Assembly: GCF_030813355.1 (NCBI RefSeq)
Contig: NZ_JAUSUD010000002.1
Span: 62,001 to 126,000 of the forward strand
Direction of reading: 5' to 3'
DNA length: 64,000 nucleotides
Source: Metabacillus malikii
GTDB lineage: Bacteria; Bacillota; Bacilli; Bacillales; Bacillaceae
Made by a program: the position numbers and the translations under genes. Under the pieces are notes generated by a model. It was not told where the DNA came from. It was given only the letters and a program-made list of their open reading frames with translations, and ran no database searches. Below, piece by piece: positions 42,587 to 50,771 of the stretch (positions within the stretch are counted from its first letter, which is position 1; each line of letters opens with the position of its first letter).

Positions 42587-44396
42587 TCAACCGAACCGAA
42601 TCGAAAAAATCCAACAGGCATCAGGAAGGCCTAAAGGAAAAGTTCAGATGAAGGCAGAAAAAACGAAAAATCCAAAAGGTACTCTTTTACGCGTTTGGAG
42701 ATATATGGAACGACAAAAGGCTGGTCTTGTCATTGCATCACTTTTAGTTATCATTACATCACTATTAAGTCTGTTAGGGCCATATTTAATTGGGGTTATC
42801 ATTGACGAATATATTATTCCAAAGGATGTAAATGGTACTTTAAAAATGTTAGCGACCCTTTTAGCCATTTATTTTGCAACATCAGTATTTACTTGGTTAC
42901 AAGCATATATAATGGTTAATATCTCTTTGAAAACGATAGGTATTCTTCGTTATGATTTATTTACTAAGCTTCAATCATTAACATTGAGATTTTTTGACCG
43001 TAATAAAGATGGAGATTTAATGAGTCGTTTTACTAATGACATTGAAAATCTTAACCAGGCTTTAAGTCAAAGTGTCATTCAAATTATTTCTACGGTTTTA
43101 ACGGTTACAGGTGTTTCAATTGCAATGTTTTCATTAAACTGGGTGCTGGCAATTGTTTCATTTGTCACAATTCCATTTATGCTATTTTTGACTAAAAAAA
43201 TAGTGAGCTTAAGTAGGAAAAACTTCTCAAAAAGGCAAAAAGACGTTGGGGATTTAAATGGTGTTGTAGAGGAATCGATTAGTGGCGGTGAGGTTATTAC
43301 ATTGTTTGGAAAGGAAGCAGATACATTAGGACAATTTCGTGAAGTGAATGAAAGACTGCGACAATCAGCAATGCGTGCCGATATGTTCTCTGGATTCCTT
43401 GGACCTGTGAATAACTTTATAAGTAATCTTGGGCTTGGTCTTGTAATCGGAGTTGGGGCGTTAATGGCATTAAAAGGGTATACGACGATTGGGGTCATTG
43501 CTTCTTTTGTCACTTATTCAAGACAGTTTTCGCGACCGATAAACCAGCTATCTACATTATTAAATTCAATACAAGCTGCACTAGCTGGGGCGGAGCGGGT
43601 TTTTGAAACAATGGATGAAGTTCCTGATATAAAAGATAAACAGAATGCTAGAGAGGCTTACCGATTTAATGGTGATATCCATTTCAAACATGTTCATTTT
43701 AGCTATGATAGTCGTAAAAGGATTTTACATGACATAAGCTTCCAAGTAGAAGCAGGGGAGTTAATTGCGCTTGTTGGACCAACAGGATCAGGTAAAACAA
43801 CTATTATGAATTTATTACTTCGCTTTTACGATATTGAATCAGGAAATTTATTAATAGATGGAACTGATATAAGAGATTATAAAATTCAGAGTTTACGCAA
43901 ACGGATAGGGATCGTTTTACAAGACCCATATTTATTCGCAGGAACAGTTATGGAGAATATTCGTTACGGCAGACTAGATGCTACAGATGAAGAAGTGATT
44001 CAAGCTGCAAAGACTGCTTCTGCACACACATTTATTAAATATTTACCAAAACAGTATGAAACAGAAATTACCGCCGGTGGAGGTAATTTAAGCCAAGGGC
44101 AAAAGCAATTAGTATCGATAGCCAGATCAATACTAGCAGATGCAGATATACTTATTTTAGATGAAGCGACAGCAAATATTGATACACGAACAGAAATTGA
44201 AATACAAAAGGGACTCGCTAATTTAACAAAAGGTAAAACAAGCTTCGTCATCGCTCATCGCTTAAAGACGATTGAAAAAGCTAATAAAATTTTCGTCATC
44301 AAAGATGGGACCCTAATAGAACAAGGAACACACCACCAATTACTACAAGCTGGCGGCTTCTACCACTCACTTTATCGGGGGACTGTCCCTCAATAG
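42579..44396 (+). CDS. yfiC: Heterodimeric ABC exporter, catalytic subunit (YfiC-like)
   Basis: 605 residues from TTG 42579: AAAGGAGG (42563-42570) is 8 nt upstream and the gene overlaps its partner by 8 bp; the longer frame from 42486 has no site. The N-terminal ~40 residues are Lys/Arg/Pro-rich. Walker A GPTGSGKT, Walker B ILILDEATANID and switch FVIAHRLKTI are complete, while the signature is LSQGQKQL. That deviant signature would face the partner's degenerate site, which fits an asymmetric pair. The last residues, RGTVPQ, are encoded by a repeat that overlaps the stop. Confidence 0.85.
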   Translation: MSNQPNRIEKIQQASGRPKGKVQMKAEKTKNPKGTLLRVWRYMERQKAGLVIASLLVIITSLLSLLGPYLIGVIIDEYIIPKDVNGTLKMLATLLAIYFATSVFTWLQAYIMVNISLKTIGILRYDLFTKLQSLTLRFFDRNKDGDLMSRFTNDIENLNQALSQSVIQIISTVLTVTGVSIAMFSLNWVLAIVSFVTIPFMLFLTKKIVSLSRKNFSKRQKDVGDLNGVVEESISGGEVITLFGKEADTLGQFREVNERLRQSAMRADMFSGFLGPVNNFISNLGLGLVIGVGALMALKGYTTIGVIASFVTYSRQFSRPINQLSTLLNSIQAALAGAERVFETMDEVPDIKDKQNAREAYRFNGDIHFKHVHFSYDSRKRILHDISFQVEAGELIALVGPTGSGKTTIMNLLLRFYDIESGNLLIDGTDIRDYKIQSLRKRIGIVLQDPYLFAGTVMENIRYGRLDATDEEVIQAAKTASAHTFIKYLPKQYETEITAGGGNLSQGQKQLVSIARSILADADILILDEATANIDTRTEIEIQKGLANLTKGKTSFVIAHRLKTIEKANKIFVIKDGTLIEQGTHHQLLQAGGFYHSLYRGTVPQ

Positions 44397-44431
44397 TTTA
44401 CCGCGTTAAAGTGGCGGGGGACAGTCCCCGG
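44376..44431 (+). repeat. GGGGACTGTCCC inverted repeat overlapping the yfiC stop
   Basis: Arms GGGGACTGTCCC (44378-44389) and GGGACAGTCCCC (44418-44429) are 28 nt apart. The left arm encodes the end of the YfiC-like protein (GTVP). No T-run follows. Similar GGGACTGTCCC-type repeats are common at gene ends in Firmicutes. Confidence 0.7.
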
Positions 44432-44456
44432 TGATATTAATGAGGAGTTTACAAAC

Positions 44457-45710
44457 ATGCAAACAAATGTAGAGGTTCAGACACAAAGGAAAGTAATCTT
44501 TTTACCGTTTATTGTTATTTTTGTTGGGTATTTAGTTTTTGGATTCTCGGAAAATATTAAAGGTCCTGCAATTCCGCGCATACAAAGTGAGTTTGGAATT
44601 GATGAGCTGCAAATAGGAACGCTCTTAGCCTTGAATTCACTCGGATTTTTGCTAGCCTGTAGTTTTACAGGTTTATTAACTTCTAAATACGGGATTAAAC
44701 TTTCTAGTTTACTTGCCTTCGGTTCAATGACCGTATCAGGAGTACTAATCTATTTTTCTAACAATTTTACATTTTTCTCAGCTTCCTATTTTTTAATGTA
44801 TATTGGCAATGGTATGCTTGAAATTGCCTTAGCGATTCTTGCTGCAAGAGTGTTTACAAAAAATACTGGATTTATGATGAATTTATCGCACTTTTTCTAT
44901 GGTTTAAGTTCAACAGCTGCACCGCTTATGGCGTCTAGTTTAATGGGAATGCATTTACTTGGTGGAGGAGAATTGGGCTGGAGAGGGATGTACCTCGTGA
45001 TGCTTTCATTATGTATCATTCCATTCATACCAACGATGTTCAGTAAGTTCCCTAACGATACAGCGACAACTGAAAATAAATTACCACTTAAGGTATATTT
45101 GAAAGACCCTGCAGCATGGTTCATTATTATCATCTTATCATTAGGGGTAATAGCAGAATTATCTATCGCTGGGTGGCTTGTGAATTTCTTAGAAAAGGCA
45201 TATCAATGGACAGCAACTTCTTCATCAGCAATGCTATCACTTTTTTTCTTATGTTTCATGCTTGGACGGCTACTACTCGGCTTTATTACAGATAAAATTG
45301 GGTTCATGACATCATTAATCATTTTCTCGGGAGTTGCAGGAATTGCAACAATTTTGGCAACTGTTATAGGTCACTCAGCTATTTGGTTATTTTCACTTGC
45401 TGGCTTTGGGATTGCTCCAATATACCCGACTGTCATGGCTCTATTAGCGAAACGTTATCCAACTGGCATTGATGCGGCAATATCAGTCACAGTAACGATA
45501 ATGGGTGTAGCAGTTGTCATTGGTAACTTTGCTATCGGAGCAATTATTGACTTTTTTAAAGCGTGGTTTACGAATCTACATGGTGCTGAAATCGGTGTTA
45601 CGAGAGGATTTCAAATGGGGTTCGTTTTTATTGGTGTTTGTAGTCTTCTATGCACAGTGATGAGTCTATACTTGTATAAATATTTACGTAAGCGGAATGA
45701 ATTAATGTAA
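44457..45710 (+). CDS. Major facilitator superfamily transporter
   Basis: 417 residues with 12 hydrophobic segments. FGFSENIKGPAIPRIQSEFGIDELQIGTLLALNSLGFLLA opens the first half, and GRLLLGFITDKIGF is the loop between helices typical of MFS carriers. The layout resembles the FucP/sugar-permease-like group, but the substrate is unknown. GAGGAG precedes ATG 44457. It could be read through from the exporter operon or from its own promoter; none is obvious. Confidence 0.8.
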   Translation: MQTNVEVQTQRKVIFLPFIVIFVGYLVFGFSENIKGPAIPRIQSEFGIDELQIGTLLALNSLGFLLACSFTGLLTSKYGIKLSSLLAFGSMTVSGVLIYFSNNFTFFSASYFLMYIGNGMLEIALAILAARVFTKNTGFMMNLSHFFYGLSSTAAPLMASSLMGMHLLGGGELGWRGMYLVMLSLCIIPFIPTMFSKFPNDTATTENKLPLKVYLKDPAAWFIIIILSLGVIAELSIAGWLVNFLEKAYQWTATSSSAMLSLFFLCFMLGRLLLGFITDKIGFMTSLIIFSGVAGIATILATVIGHSAIWLFSLAGFGIAPIYPTVMALLAKRYPTGIDAAISVTVTIMGVAVVIGNFAIGAIIDFFKAWFTNLHGAEIGVTRGFQMGFVFIGVCSLLCTVMSLYLYKYLRKRNELM

Positions 45711-46125
45711 AGCCTAACATAATTTGTAACATAATGAAGAAAATTTAGTAGGTATCAATGGAATTTCAACGTGTCCCATCTACGGGAATGCCGAAACTCC
45801 CGAAGCGATAGCGGGAGTCCCAAAAATAATTCATCAAAAATTATGAATCCCTACACATACTAACTTTAGTAGTACAGACCAAGGTCATGGTTTGTGCTAC
45901 TATTTTTTTCGGATTGAAGTAATGTCATTCATCTCTGTGACACAAAGCATGAGTGTAAGTGCTTTTAAGCTCTCAAACATTTTATTTACTAGTATTCGCT
46001 TGTTAGAGCATTCACTCACACTATCACTTACTTGTGAAATTCTATCTGTAAACTAACATTATTAGCCATGTGCTAAATCTTTACGACTTAGTGCTGAGGG
46101 TGGTTTTTCAAGCCAACCGTTGTAC
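45711..46125. other. Intergenic region with hairpins
   Basis: ACTCCC..GGGAGT (45796-45818) forms a short stem, and AATTCAT..ATGAAT lies right after it. The terminator at 45868-45910 follows. Nothing gene-like is seen in 45911-46125. Confidence 0.5.
45868..45910 (+). terminator. Terminator of the MFS gene
   Basis: TAGTAGTACAGACC pairs with GGTTTGTGCTACTA (two mismatches) and T7 follows. Confidence 0.75.
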
Positions 46126-46899
46126 TTACATCTTTATCCCAACCACTCTTAACCTTTTATAATCTGCAATCCACACACCATCTTTACATAACACTGGTGA
46201 AAGGTCTTCGACTACTTTCGTTATGATTTCTTGTTTTAATGAGTCGTTAATACCTTTGAAAAAGCAGTTAGCAAACATCATAAGCCAGCTGGTCATTCCT
46301 TCATCATTAACTAAAGGTGTAGGTCGATCAAAGTGTTGAGCAAAGACAACACGAAAACCGTAAAGTTCCATCATTGATGTATACTCGCCAAGACTAGGGA
46401 AAAACCATGGATTGTCATGAAGATTATCAGCGAATCCATGTTCCGTTAATTGTTTTTCGATACTGGCAATGATAAGTTGTACATTCCCTTTCCCGCCAAA
46501 TTCAGCTACAAACCGGCCACCAGTTTTTAAACTACTATGAATACAAGTTAATGCTTTGTGAGGAGGTTTGATCCAATGAAGTGCTGCATTTGAAAAAACA
46601 GCATCAAACTCATCTGAAAAATTCATGTTCGTTGCATCACAGACTTGAAAAGGGATGTTTGGGTATTTTTGTTTAGCTTGTGTAATCATTCTTTCAGAAA
46701 AATCGATACCTAACGTATATGCTGTTTGTGTCGCAATCCTATTTGTTAAATCACCAGTTCCGCAACCAATATCGAGTATCCTTTCATCTTTACTAGGTTT
46801 TAATAATTCAATAATGGACTGACCGAACTTTGATACAAATGAATGTTTAGCATCATAAAGTGATGGATTCCAACTGTCAACTTTACTTTTCTCTACCAT
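46126..46899 (-). CDS. Class I SAM-dependent methyltransferase (Tam/UbiE-like)
   Basis: 257 residues. SAM motif I ERILDIGCGTGDLTNRIA, acidic motif II GIDFSERMITQAKQKYPN, and motif with FDAVFSNAALHWI resemble trans-aconitate methyltransferase-type enzymes. The rest is helical with DNPWFFPSLGEYTSMMELYGF. The substrate is not established. GAGGAG precedes ATG 46899. It is divergent from the CitR-like regulator, which sits 121 bp away; control by that regulator is possible. Confidence 0.8.
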   Translation of the reverse strand: MVEKSKVDSWNPSLYDAKHSFVSKFGQSIIELLKPSKDERILDIGCGTGDLTNRIATQTAYTLGIDFSERMITQAKQKYPNIPFQVCDATNMNFSDEFDAVFSNAALHWIKPPHKALTCIHSSLKTGGRFVAEFGGKGNVQLIIASIEKQLTEHGFADNLHDNPWFFPSLGEYTSMMELYGFRVVFAQHFDRPTPLVNDEGMTSWLMMFANCFFKGINDSLKQEIITKVVEDLSPVLCKDGVWIADYKRLRVVGIKM

Positions 46900-46993
46900 G
46901 TAATCACTCCTCGTATATATGTTGGTTATATCTGTAAATTGAATTATACTGATAGTGAGTGATAAAGAACAGTAACGATTTTGATAGAAATTG

Positions 46994-47008
46994 ATAACAA
47001 ATTGTTAT
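46994..47008. promoter_or_regulatory. Candidate operator ATAACAA-A-TTGTTAT
   Basis: A perfect 7-bp-arm dyad lies 12 bp before the LysR gene start, touching its ribosome binding site. Autoregulation by the LysR protein is the simplest reading. Confidence 0.4.
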
Positions 47009-47020
47009 AAGGGGAACGAT

Positions 47021-47887
47021 ATGGAAATAAAGTGGGTTAGAACATTTATAATTGCAGCTACATATGAAAATTTTCGTAAAACTTCTGAAGAGTTATATCT
47101 TACACAGCCGGCAATTACTAAGCATATAAAAAACTTGGAGGATTCACTAATGGTCAAACTGTTTGAACGTAATGGAAAAACAGTCACGTTAACTTCGGCA
47201 GGACATCATTTCCTCCCATATGCTAAAGAAATTGTATCTGCTTACGAAAATGGATTGGGAAATTTTGAAGCATGGAAACAAGGTTATCAACGAAAGTTAG
47301 TAATTGCATCCGCTCCACAAATTGCATCATCATTATTACCGGTAATTTTAAGTCGTTTTATTCGAGAGCATCCAAACATTGAGGTAATTATAAATATAGT
47401 AAAATCATATGAAATTGCTGAATGCATTCGTTCAGGTTTAGCGGATCTAGGACTATCAAGAATAAAGCCAAGTCATGAAAATGTCTTTTGTCGAAAAATA
47501 CATGAGGATCGTGTTGTCCTTGTTGCACCACCTGACTCGAGTGGAGATGAGGAACAAACCCTCACCAAATATAGAGTGATGACCAATAACCACCCAGAAT
47601 ATTGGGATAATCTTATTAAAGAAATAAAAAGTCATTATCCCTTTGTTCGAACCATGAATGTCGGTCAATTAGAAATTACGAAACGTTTTATTGAAAGTGG
47701 GTTAGGTGTATCATATTTACCGTATACAATGGTAAAAACCGAATTACAAACAAAAAGGCTAAGGGAAGTAATATCTGAAAAAATAGTCGAACCTACTTCG
47801 TCTACATATACAATAAAGAAAGTTGATACGCAGGAAGCTAACGCCTTTTTGCAAGTATTATATGAAGAAATACACACCATTGATTAA
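47021..47887 (+). CDS. LysR-family regulator, CitR-like
   Basis: 288 residues from ATG 47021, AAGGGG 7 nt upstream; the frame back to 46991 lacks a site. HTH: ENFRKTSEELYLTQPAITKHIKNLEDSLMVKLFERNGKTVTLT. The effector domain has VVLVAPPD, TNNHPEYWDNLIKEIKSHYPFVRTM and ITKRFIESGLGVSYLP, which match B. subtilis CitR, the repressor of the minor citrate synthase citA. No citA lies beside it here; the divergent neighbour is a methyltransferase. The regulon is thus uncertain. Confidence 0.8.
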   Translation: MEIKWVRTFIIAATYENFRKTSEELYLTQPAITKHIKNLEDSLMVKLFERNGKTVTLTSAGHHFLPYAKEIVSAYENGLGNFEAWKQGYQRKLVIASAPQIASSLLPVILSRFIREHPNIEVIINIVKSYEIAECIRSGLADLGLSRIKPSHENVFCRKIHEDRVVLVAPPDSSGDEEQTLTKYRVMTNNHPEYWDNLIKEIKSHYPFVRTMNVGQLEITKRFIESGLGVSYLPYTMVKTELQTKRLREVISEKIVEPTSSTYTIKKVDTQEANAFLQVLYEEIHTID

Positions 47888-48017
47888 TAGCGGATTACAG
47901 TGAGAAGTTGGGGAGAATGTTTTGATATAAGACTAATCCGAACTAAAAATTAGGAGCTGAGTTTAACCTTCGTTTAAATTTTTAATAATTTTAGTTATAA
48001 ATCATTATATTATTGGT

Positions 48018-48330
48018 TTTCGAGGTAGACGATTTGATTGATTGCAGAGCAAGTAATCGCTTTATGTGGGGTGGGAGATGATCCTTATAAATCCGCTGGC
48101 ACGAACGGGCAAACCTCAGGTCATCTTACTACGATAAGTCATCACTGATTAGCCATACAGTTAATCGTAATACTCTTAGTCGATGCCGGTCTGAAGTTGT
48201 GGTCGATAAACAAGCCACCTACGCTTAAATTGATCCTCCTCCGCAAACGCCTGTGTGGTTTTATCCCTCCCACGCTTCCTGCAGTCGTCTTGCGATCAGC
48301 TCCAATCAATCTTTATAAAAAGTACACATC
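48018..48330 (+). repeat. Interspersed repeat RE1, copy d (diverged)
   Basis: GGCACGAACGGGCAAACCTC, AGGTCATCTTACTACGATAA, GTCATCACTGATTAGCCAT and TCCCTCCCACGCTTCCTGCA align in order with the 34141 copy, in the same orientation. An inverted GAGGCTGGGACATAACAAAA motif follows at about 48376-48398. Together they fill the gap 47888-48531. Confidence 0.7.
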
Positions 48331-48531
48331 CCCTACTAAAAAATAAGGTTCGTGTTTAACTATGTGTCTTTTGTTATGTCCCAGCCTCTTTCCTTAAAAT
48401 AGATTTTTTTCTCGCTAAACTCGAAAGTAGACATTCATTGTTGTATAATAGACGTGACAAAAATGGTTAACAAGGGAAACAATAGTATATTCCCTTTTTA
48501 CTAACAGATAATGTGGAAAGAGAGTGTTAAT

Positions 48532-49251
48532 ATGGGTCGTAAATGGAATAACATAAAAGAAAAAAAGGCTTCAAAAGATGCAAATACTAGTCGTATTTAT
48601 GCTAAATTTGGACGCGAAATATATGTAGCAGCAAAACAAGGGGAGCCAGACCCGGAATCTAACCAAGCGTTAAAAATTGTCCTAGAACGAGCAAAGACAT
48701 ACAGTGTTCCGAAAGCAATTATTGACCGTGCAATTGAAAAAGCAAAGGGCGGAGCAGAAGAAAATTTTGATGAGCTTCGTTATGAAGGATTTGGACCTAA
48801 TGGATCAATGGTCATCGTTGATGCTTTAACAAATAATGTTAACCGTACTGCCTCTGATGTTCGAGCAGCATTTGGGAAAAATGGCGGCAATATGGGTGTA
48901 AGTGGTTCTGTTGCCTATATGTTTGACGCGACAGCGGTTTTCGGCATTGAAGGTAAAACAGAAGATGAAGTATTAGAATTATTAATGGAAGCAGATGTGG
49001 AAGTTCGCGACATAATGGCGGAAGAAGAAACGGTTATTGTATATGCAGAACCTGACCAATTCCATGCTGTCCAAGAAGCTTTTAAAACAGCTGGGATAAC
49101 CGAGTTTAATGTAGCTGAACTGACAATGTTAGCACAAAATGAACTAACTTTACCAGAAGATGCAAAGGCCCAATTCGAAAAGATGATTGATGCACTAGAA
49201 GACTTGGAAGATGTTCAGCAAGTCTACCATAACGTTGATTTAAGTGAATAA
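48532..49251 (+). CDS. yeeI: YebC/PmpR-family protein YeeI
   Basis: 239 residues from ATG 48532; the in-frame codons from 48511 have no ribosome site. [44 protein letters not shown] and the tail [25 protein letters not shown] match B. subtilis YeeI almost word for word. The family was long called transcriptional regulators; more recent work on YebC-type proteins assigns a translation role at proline stretches. Cytoplasmic. An AGAGAG-type site precedes the start. Confidence 0.95.
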   Translation: MGRKWNNIKEKKASKDANTSRIYAKFGREIYVAAKQGEPDPESNQALKIVLERAKTYSVPKAIIDRAIEKAKGGAEENFDELRYEGFGPNGSMVIVDALTNNVNRTASDVRAAFGKNGGNMGVSGSVAYMFDATAVFGIEGKTEDEVLELLMEADVEVRDIMAEEETVIVYAEPDQFHAVQEAFKTAGITEFNVAELTMLAQNELTLPEDAKAQFEKMIDALEDLEDVQQVYHNVDLSE

Positions 49252-49258
49252 AAAATAG

Positions 49259-49338
49259 GGTGAACCAAATCGGTCAGACTTTTTAAATAAATCACAATTA
49301 TATCGTGAATTAGAGAAGTCTGACTATTTGCGTTCACC
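49259..49338. terminator. Long hairpin between yeeI and yndM
   Basis: Outer arms GGTGAAC / GTTCACC, inner arms GTCAGACTT / AAGTCTGAC. Symmetric enough to act in both directions, though T-runs are weak. Confidence 0.6.
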
Positions 49339-49348
49339 TGATTACGAT

Positions 49349-49822
49349 CTATTCTCTGTTTTCGGTAAATTCTTCGGCAGCTTTTTGTAATTTTTTAATA
49401 TCTTCTTCCTCTGCAAATTCAGTACTAAATGCCAATGTCGGACTCATCCTTCTTTTTTGGCTTTCTGCTTTTGGAGCAGCAGGTAATCGTTCCTCTAAAA
49501 AAAGGTGAACGAGAATTTCTGAAGCTGTCACAATTGTAGCAGCGATAATACTACCCCAACCGATTTGTAAGTAATTATCTAAAAGGATACTTCCAAAAAT
49601 CCACACACTTAAATAAGTTAGAAGAAAATCTGAAACAGCAGCAGCACGTCTCCCCAATTGTGGCAGGATAATTCTGTCTCCGAGAACATAGGATGCAATC
49701 GTTAAAAATAAACTGAATGAAAGAATATCCGCAAATGTAGCGTCGAAAAATAAGTCTAGCCCGACCCCAAACGCAATAAGACATGTAATAAATTTTAATA
49801 AAAGGATTGTAAGATGCTTCAT
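49349..49822 (-). CDS. yndM: YndM-family (DUF2512) membrane protein
   Basis: 157 residues from ATG 49822. AGGAGG (49839-49834) is 11 nt from this ATG and 2 nt from the ATG at 49831; I prefer 49822 but 49831 is possible. Four hydrophobic helices in the first ~110 residues (LLLKFITCLIAFGVGLDLFF, DILSFSLFLTIASYVLGDRIILPQLGRRAA, LTYLSVWIFGSILL, GSIIAATIVTASEILVHLF), then a charged tail. The length and text fit B. subtilis YndM, function unknown. Confidence 0.85.
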   Translation of the reverse strand: MKHLTILLLKFITCLIAFGVGLDLFFDATFADILSFSLFLTIASYVLGDRIILPQLGRRAAAVSDFLLTYLSVWIFGSILLDNYLQIGWGSIIAATIVTASEILVHLFLEERLPAAPKAESQKRRMSPTLAFSTEFAEEEDIKKLQKAAEEFTENRE

Positions 49823-50011
49823 TATTTTCATAACCTCCTACACCTAGTGTTACTAAAAGAACGAAACTTCATACGTGAATTCAATTGAAAAAATCCCAAA
49901 AAATTCATAATCATGCTAAAATAATGATAGAAAATATTCAGGGATTATGATAAAAGACATTACACTTTGTCAATTACATAAATAAGTTAGTAAAGAAGGG
50001 TGAGGGAAAAG

Positions 50012-50404
50012 ATGATTAAAATAGATAGCATACATCATGTCAGTTTAGCCGTGAAAGACTTGAGTAAGGCAAAACAATTTTATGGAACAATTCTGGGGTT
50101 ACAAGAAATAGCGAGACCAGATTTTGATTTTCCAGGAGCATGGTATCAAGTTGGTAATCAACAGCTCCATCTAATTGTTGAACCAATGGCAACGACATTT
50201 CGAAATAACCCAAAAATTGATTCGAAGGATGGACATTTCGCAATCCGTATTCAGAACTATGAGGAAACACTAACATATTTAAAATCCAAAGGTGTAAAAT
50301 TTGAAGAATACCGATATAGCGTAAGTGGCTTTGCGCAAATTTTTTGTGCGGATCCAGACGATAATTTAATCGAGCTGAATGTCGACCAAAATACATTAGT
50401 TTAA
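50012..50404 (+). CDS. VOC-superfamily protein
   Basis: 130 residues from ATG 50012, GAGGG 5 nt upstream; GTG 50000 lies before the site. IHHVSLAVKDLSKAKQFYGTILGLQEI with the metal-type His, DGHFAIRIQNYEETLTYLKSKGV with a second His, and FCADPDDNLIELNVD with the C-terminal Glu give a full set of metal ligands, unlike the VOC protein at 25672. A lyase, dioxygenase or resistance role cannot be told apart from sequence. Confidence 0.85.
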   Translation: MIKIDSIHHVSLAVKDLSKAKQFYGTILGLQEIARPDFDFPGAWYQVGNQQLHLIVEPMATTFRNNPKIDSKDGHFAIRIQNYEETLTYLKSKGVKFEEYRYSVSGFAQIFCADPDDNLIELNVDQNTLV

Positions 50405-50771
50405 ATCAATTTACTACATCGGTTGAAATTAAAAAGGCAATTGTGTTTTTATGTGGACAGGTCGGCGGGGCACTATTTTATCTATGCGTTGGTTGCCGAC
50501 ACTCGACCTTGCTTCCGCTAAAAAAGCGAAAACTTCTAGTCGTTGCCCATCCGTGGAAATTGAGTCCTGAGCTTGAACCTTTAAAACGTTTAGTTCTATT
50601 AAGAGAAATGATTTCATCATATTCTTCAATATATTGTTAAAAATATTATTTGTATCTACTTTTATATAATCACTTCGTTTACTTAATAAACTATGTTAAT
50701 TTATACAGTGTTATGGTACATTAATGTATAGATATCTCTGACAAATTGAATATGTTGAAAGGCATGGGACT
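50405..50771. other. Intergenic region with a GC-rich island
   Basis: About 50453-50580 is clearly richer in G+C than its surroundings (GACAGGTCGGCGGGGCAC and later blocks). It has no supported frame, ribosome site or RE1 match. It may be a relic of foreign or repeated DNA. 50641-50771 is AT-rich and should hold the promoter of the kinase gene, but none is convincing. Confidence 0.4.

Noticed and set aside
50443-50640. 65-codon plus-strand frame in the GC-rich island
   Set aside because: No ribosome site, odd composition, and an equally long frame on the other strand.
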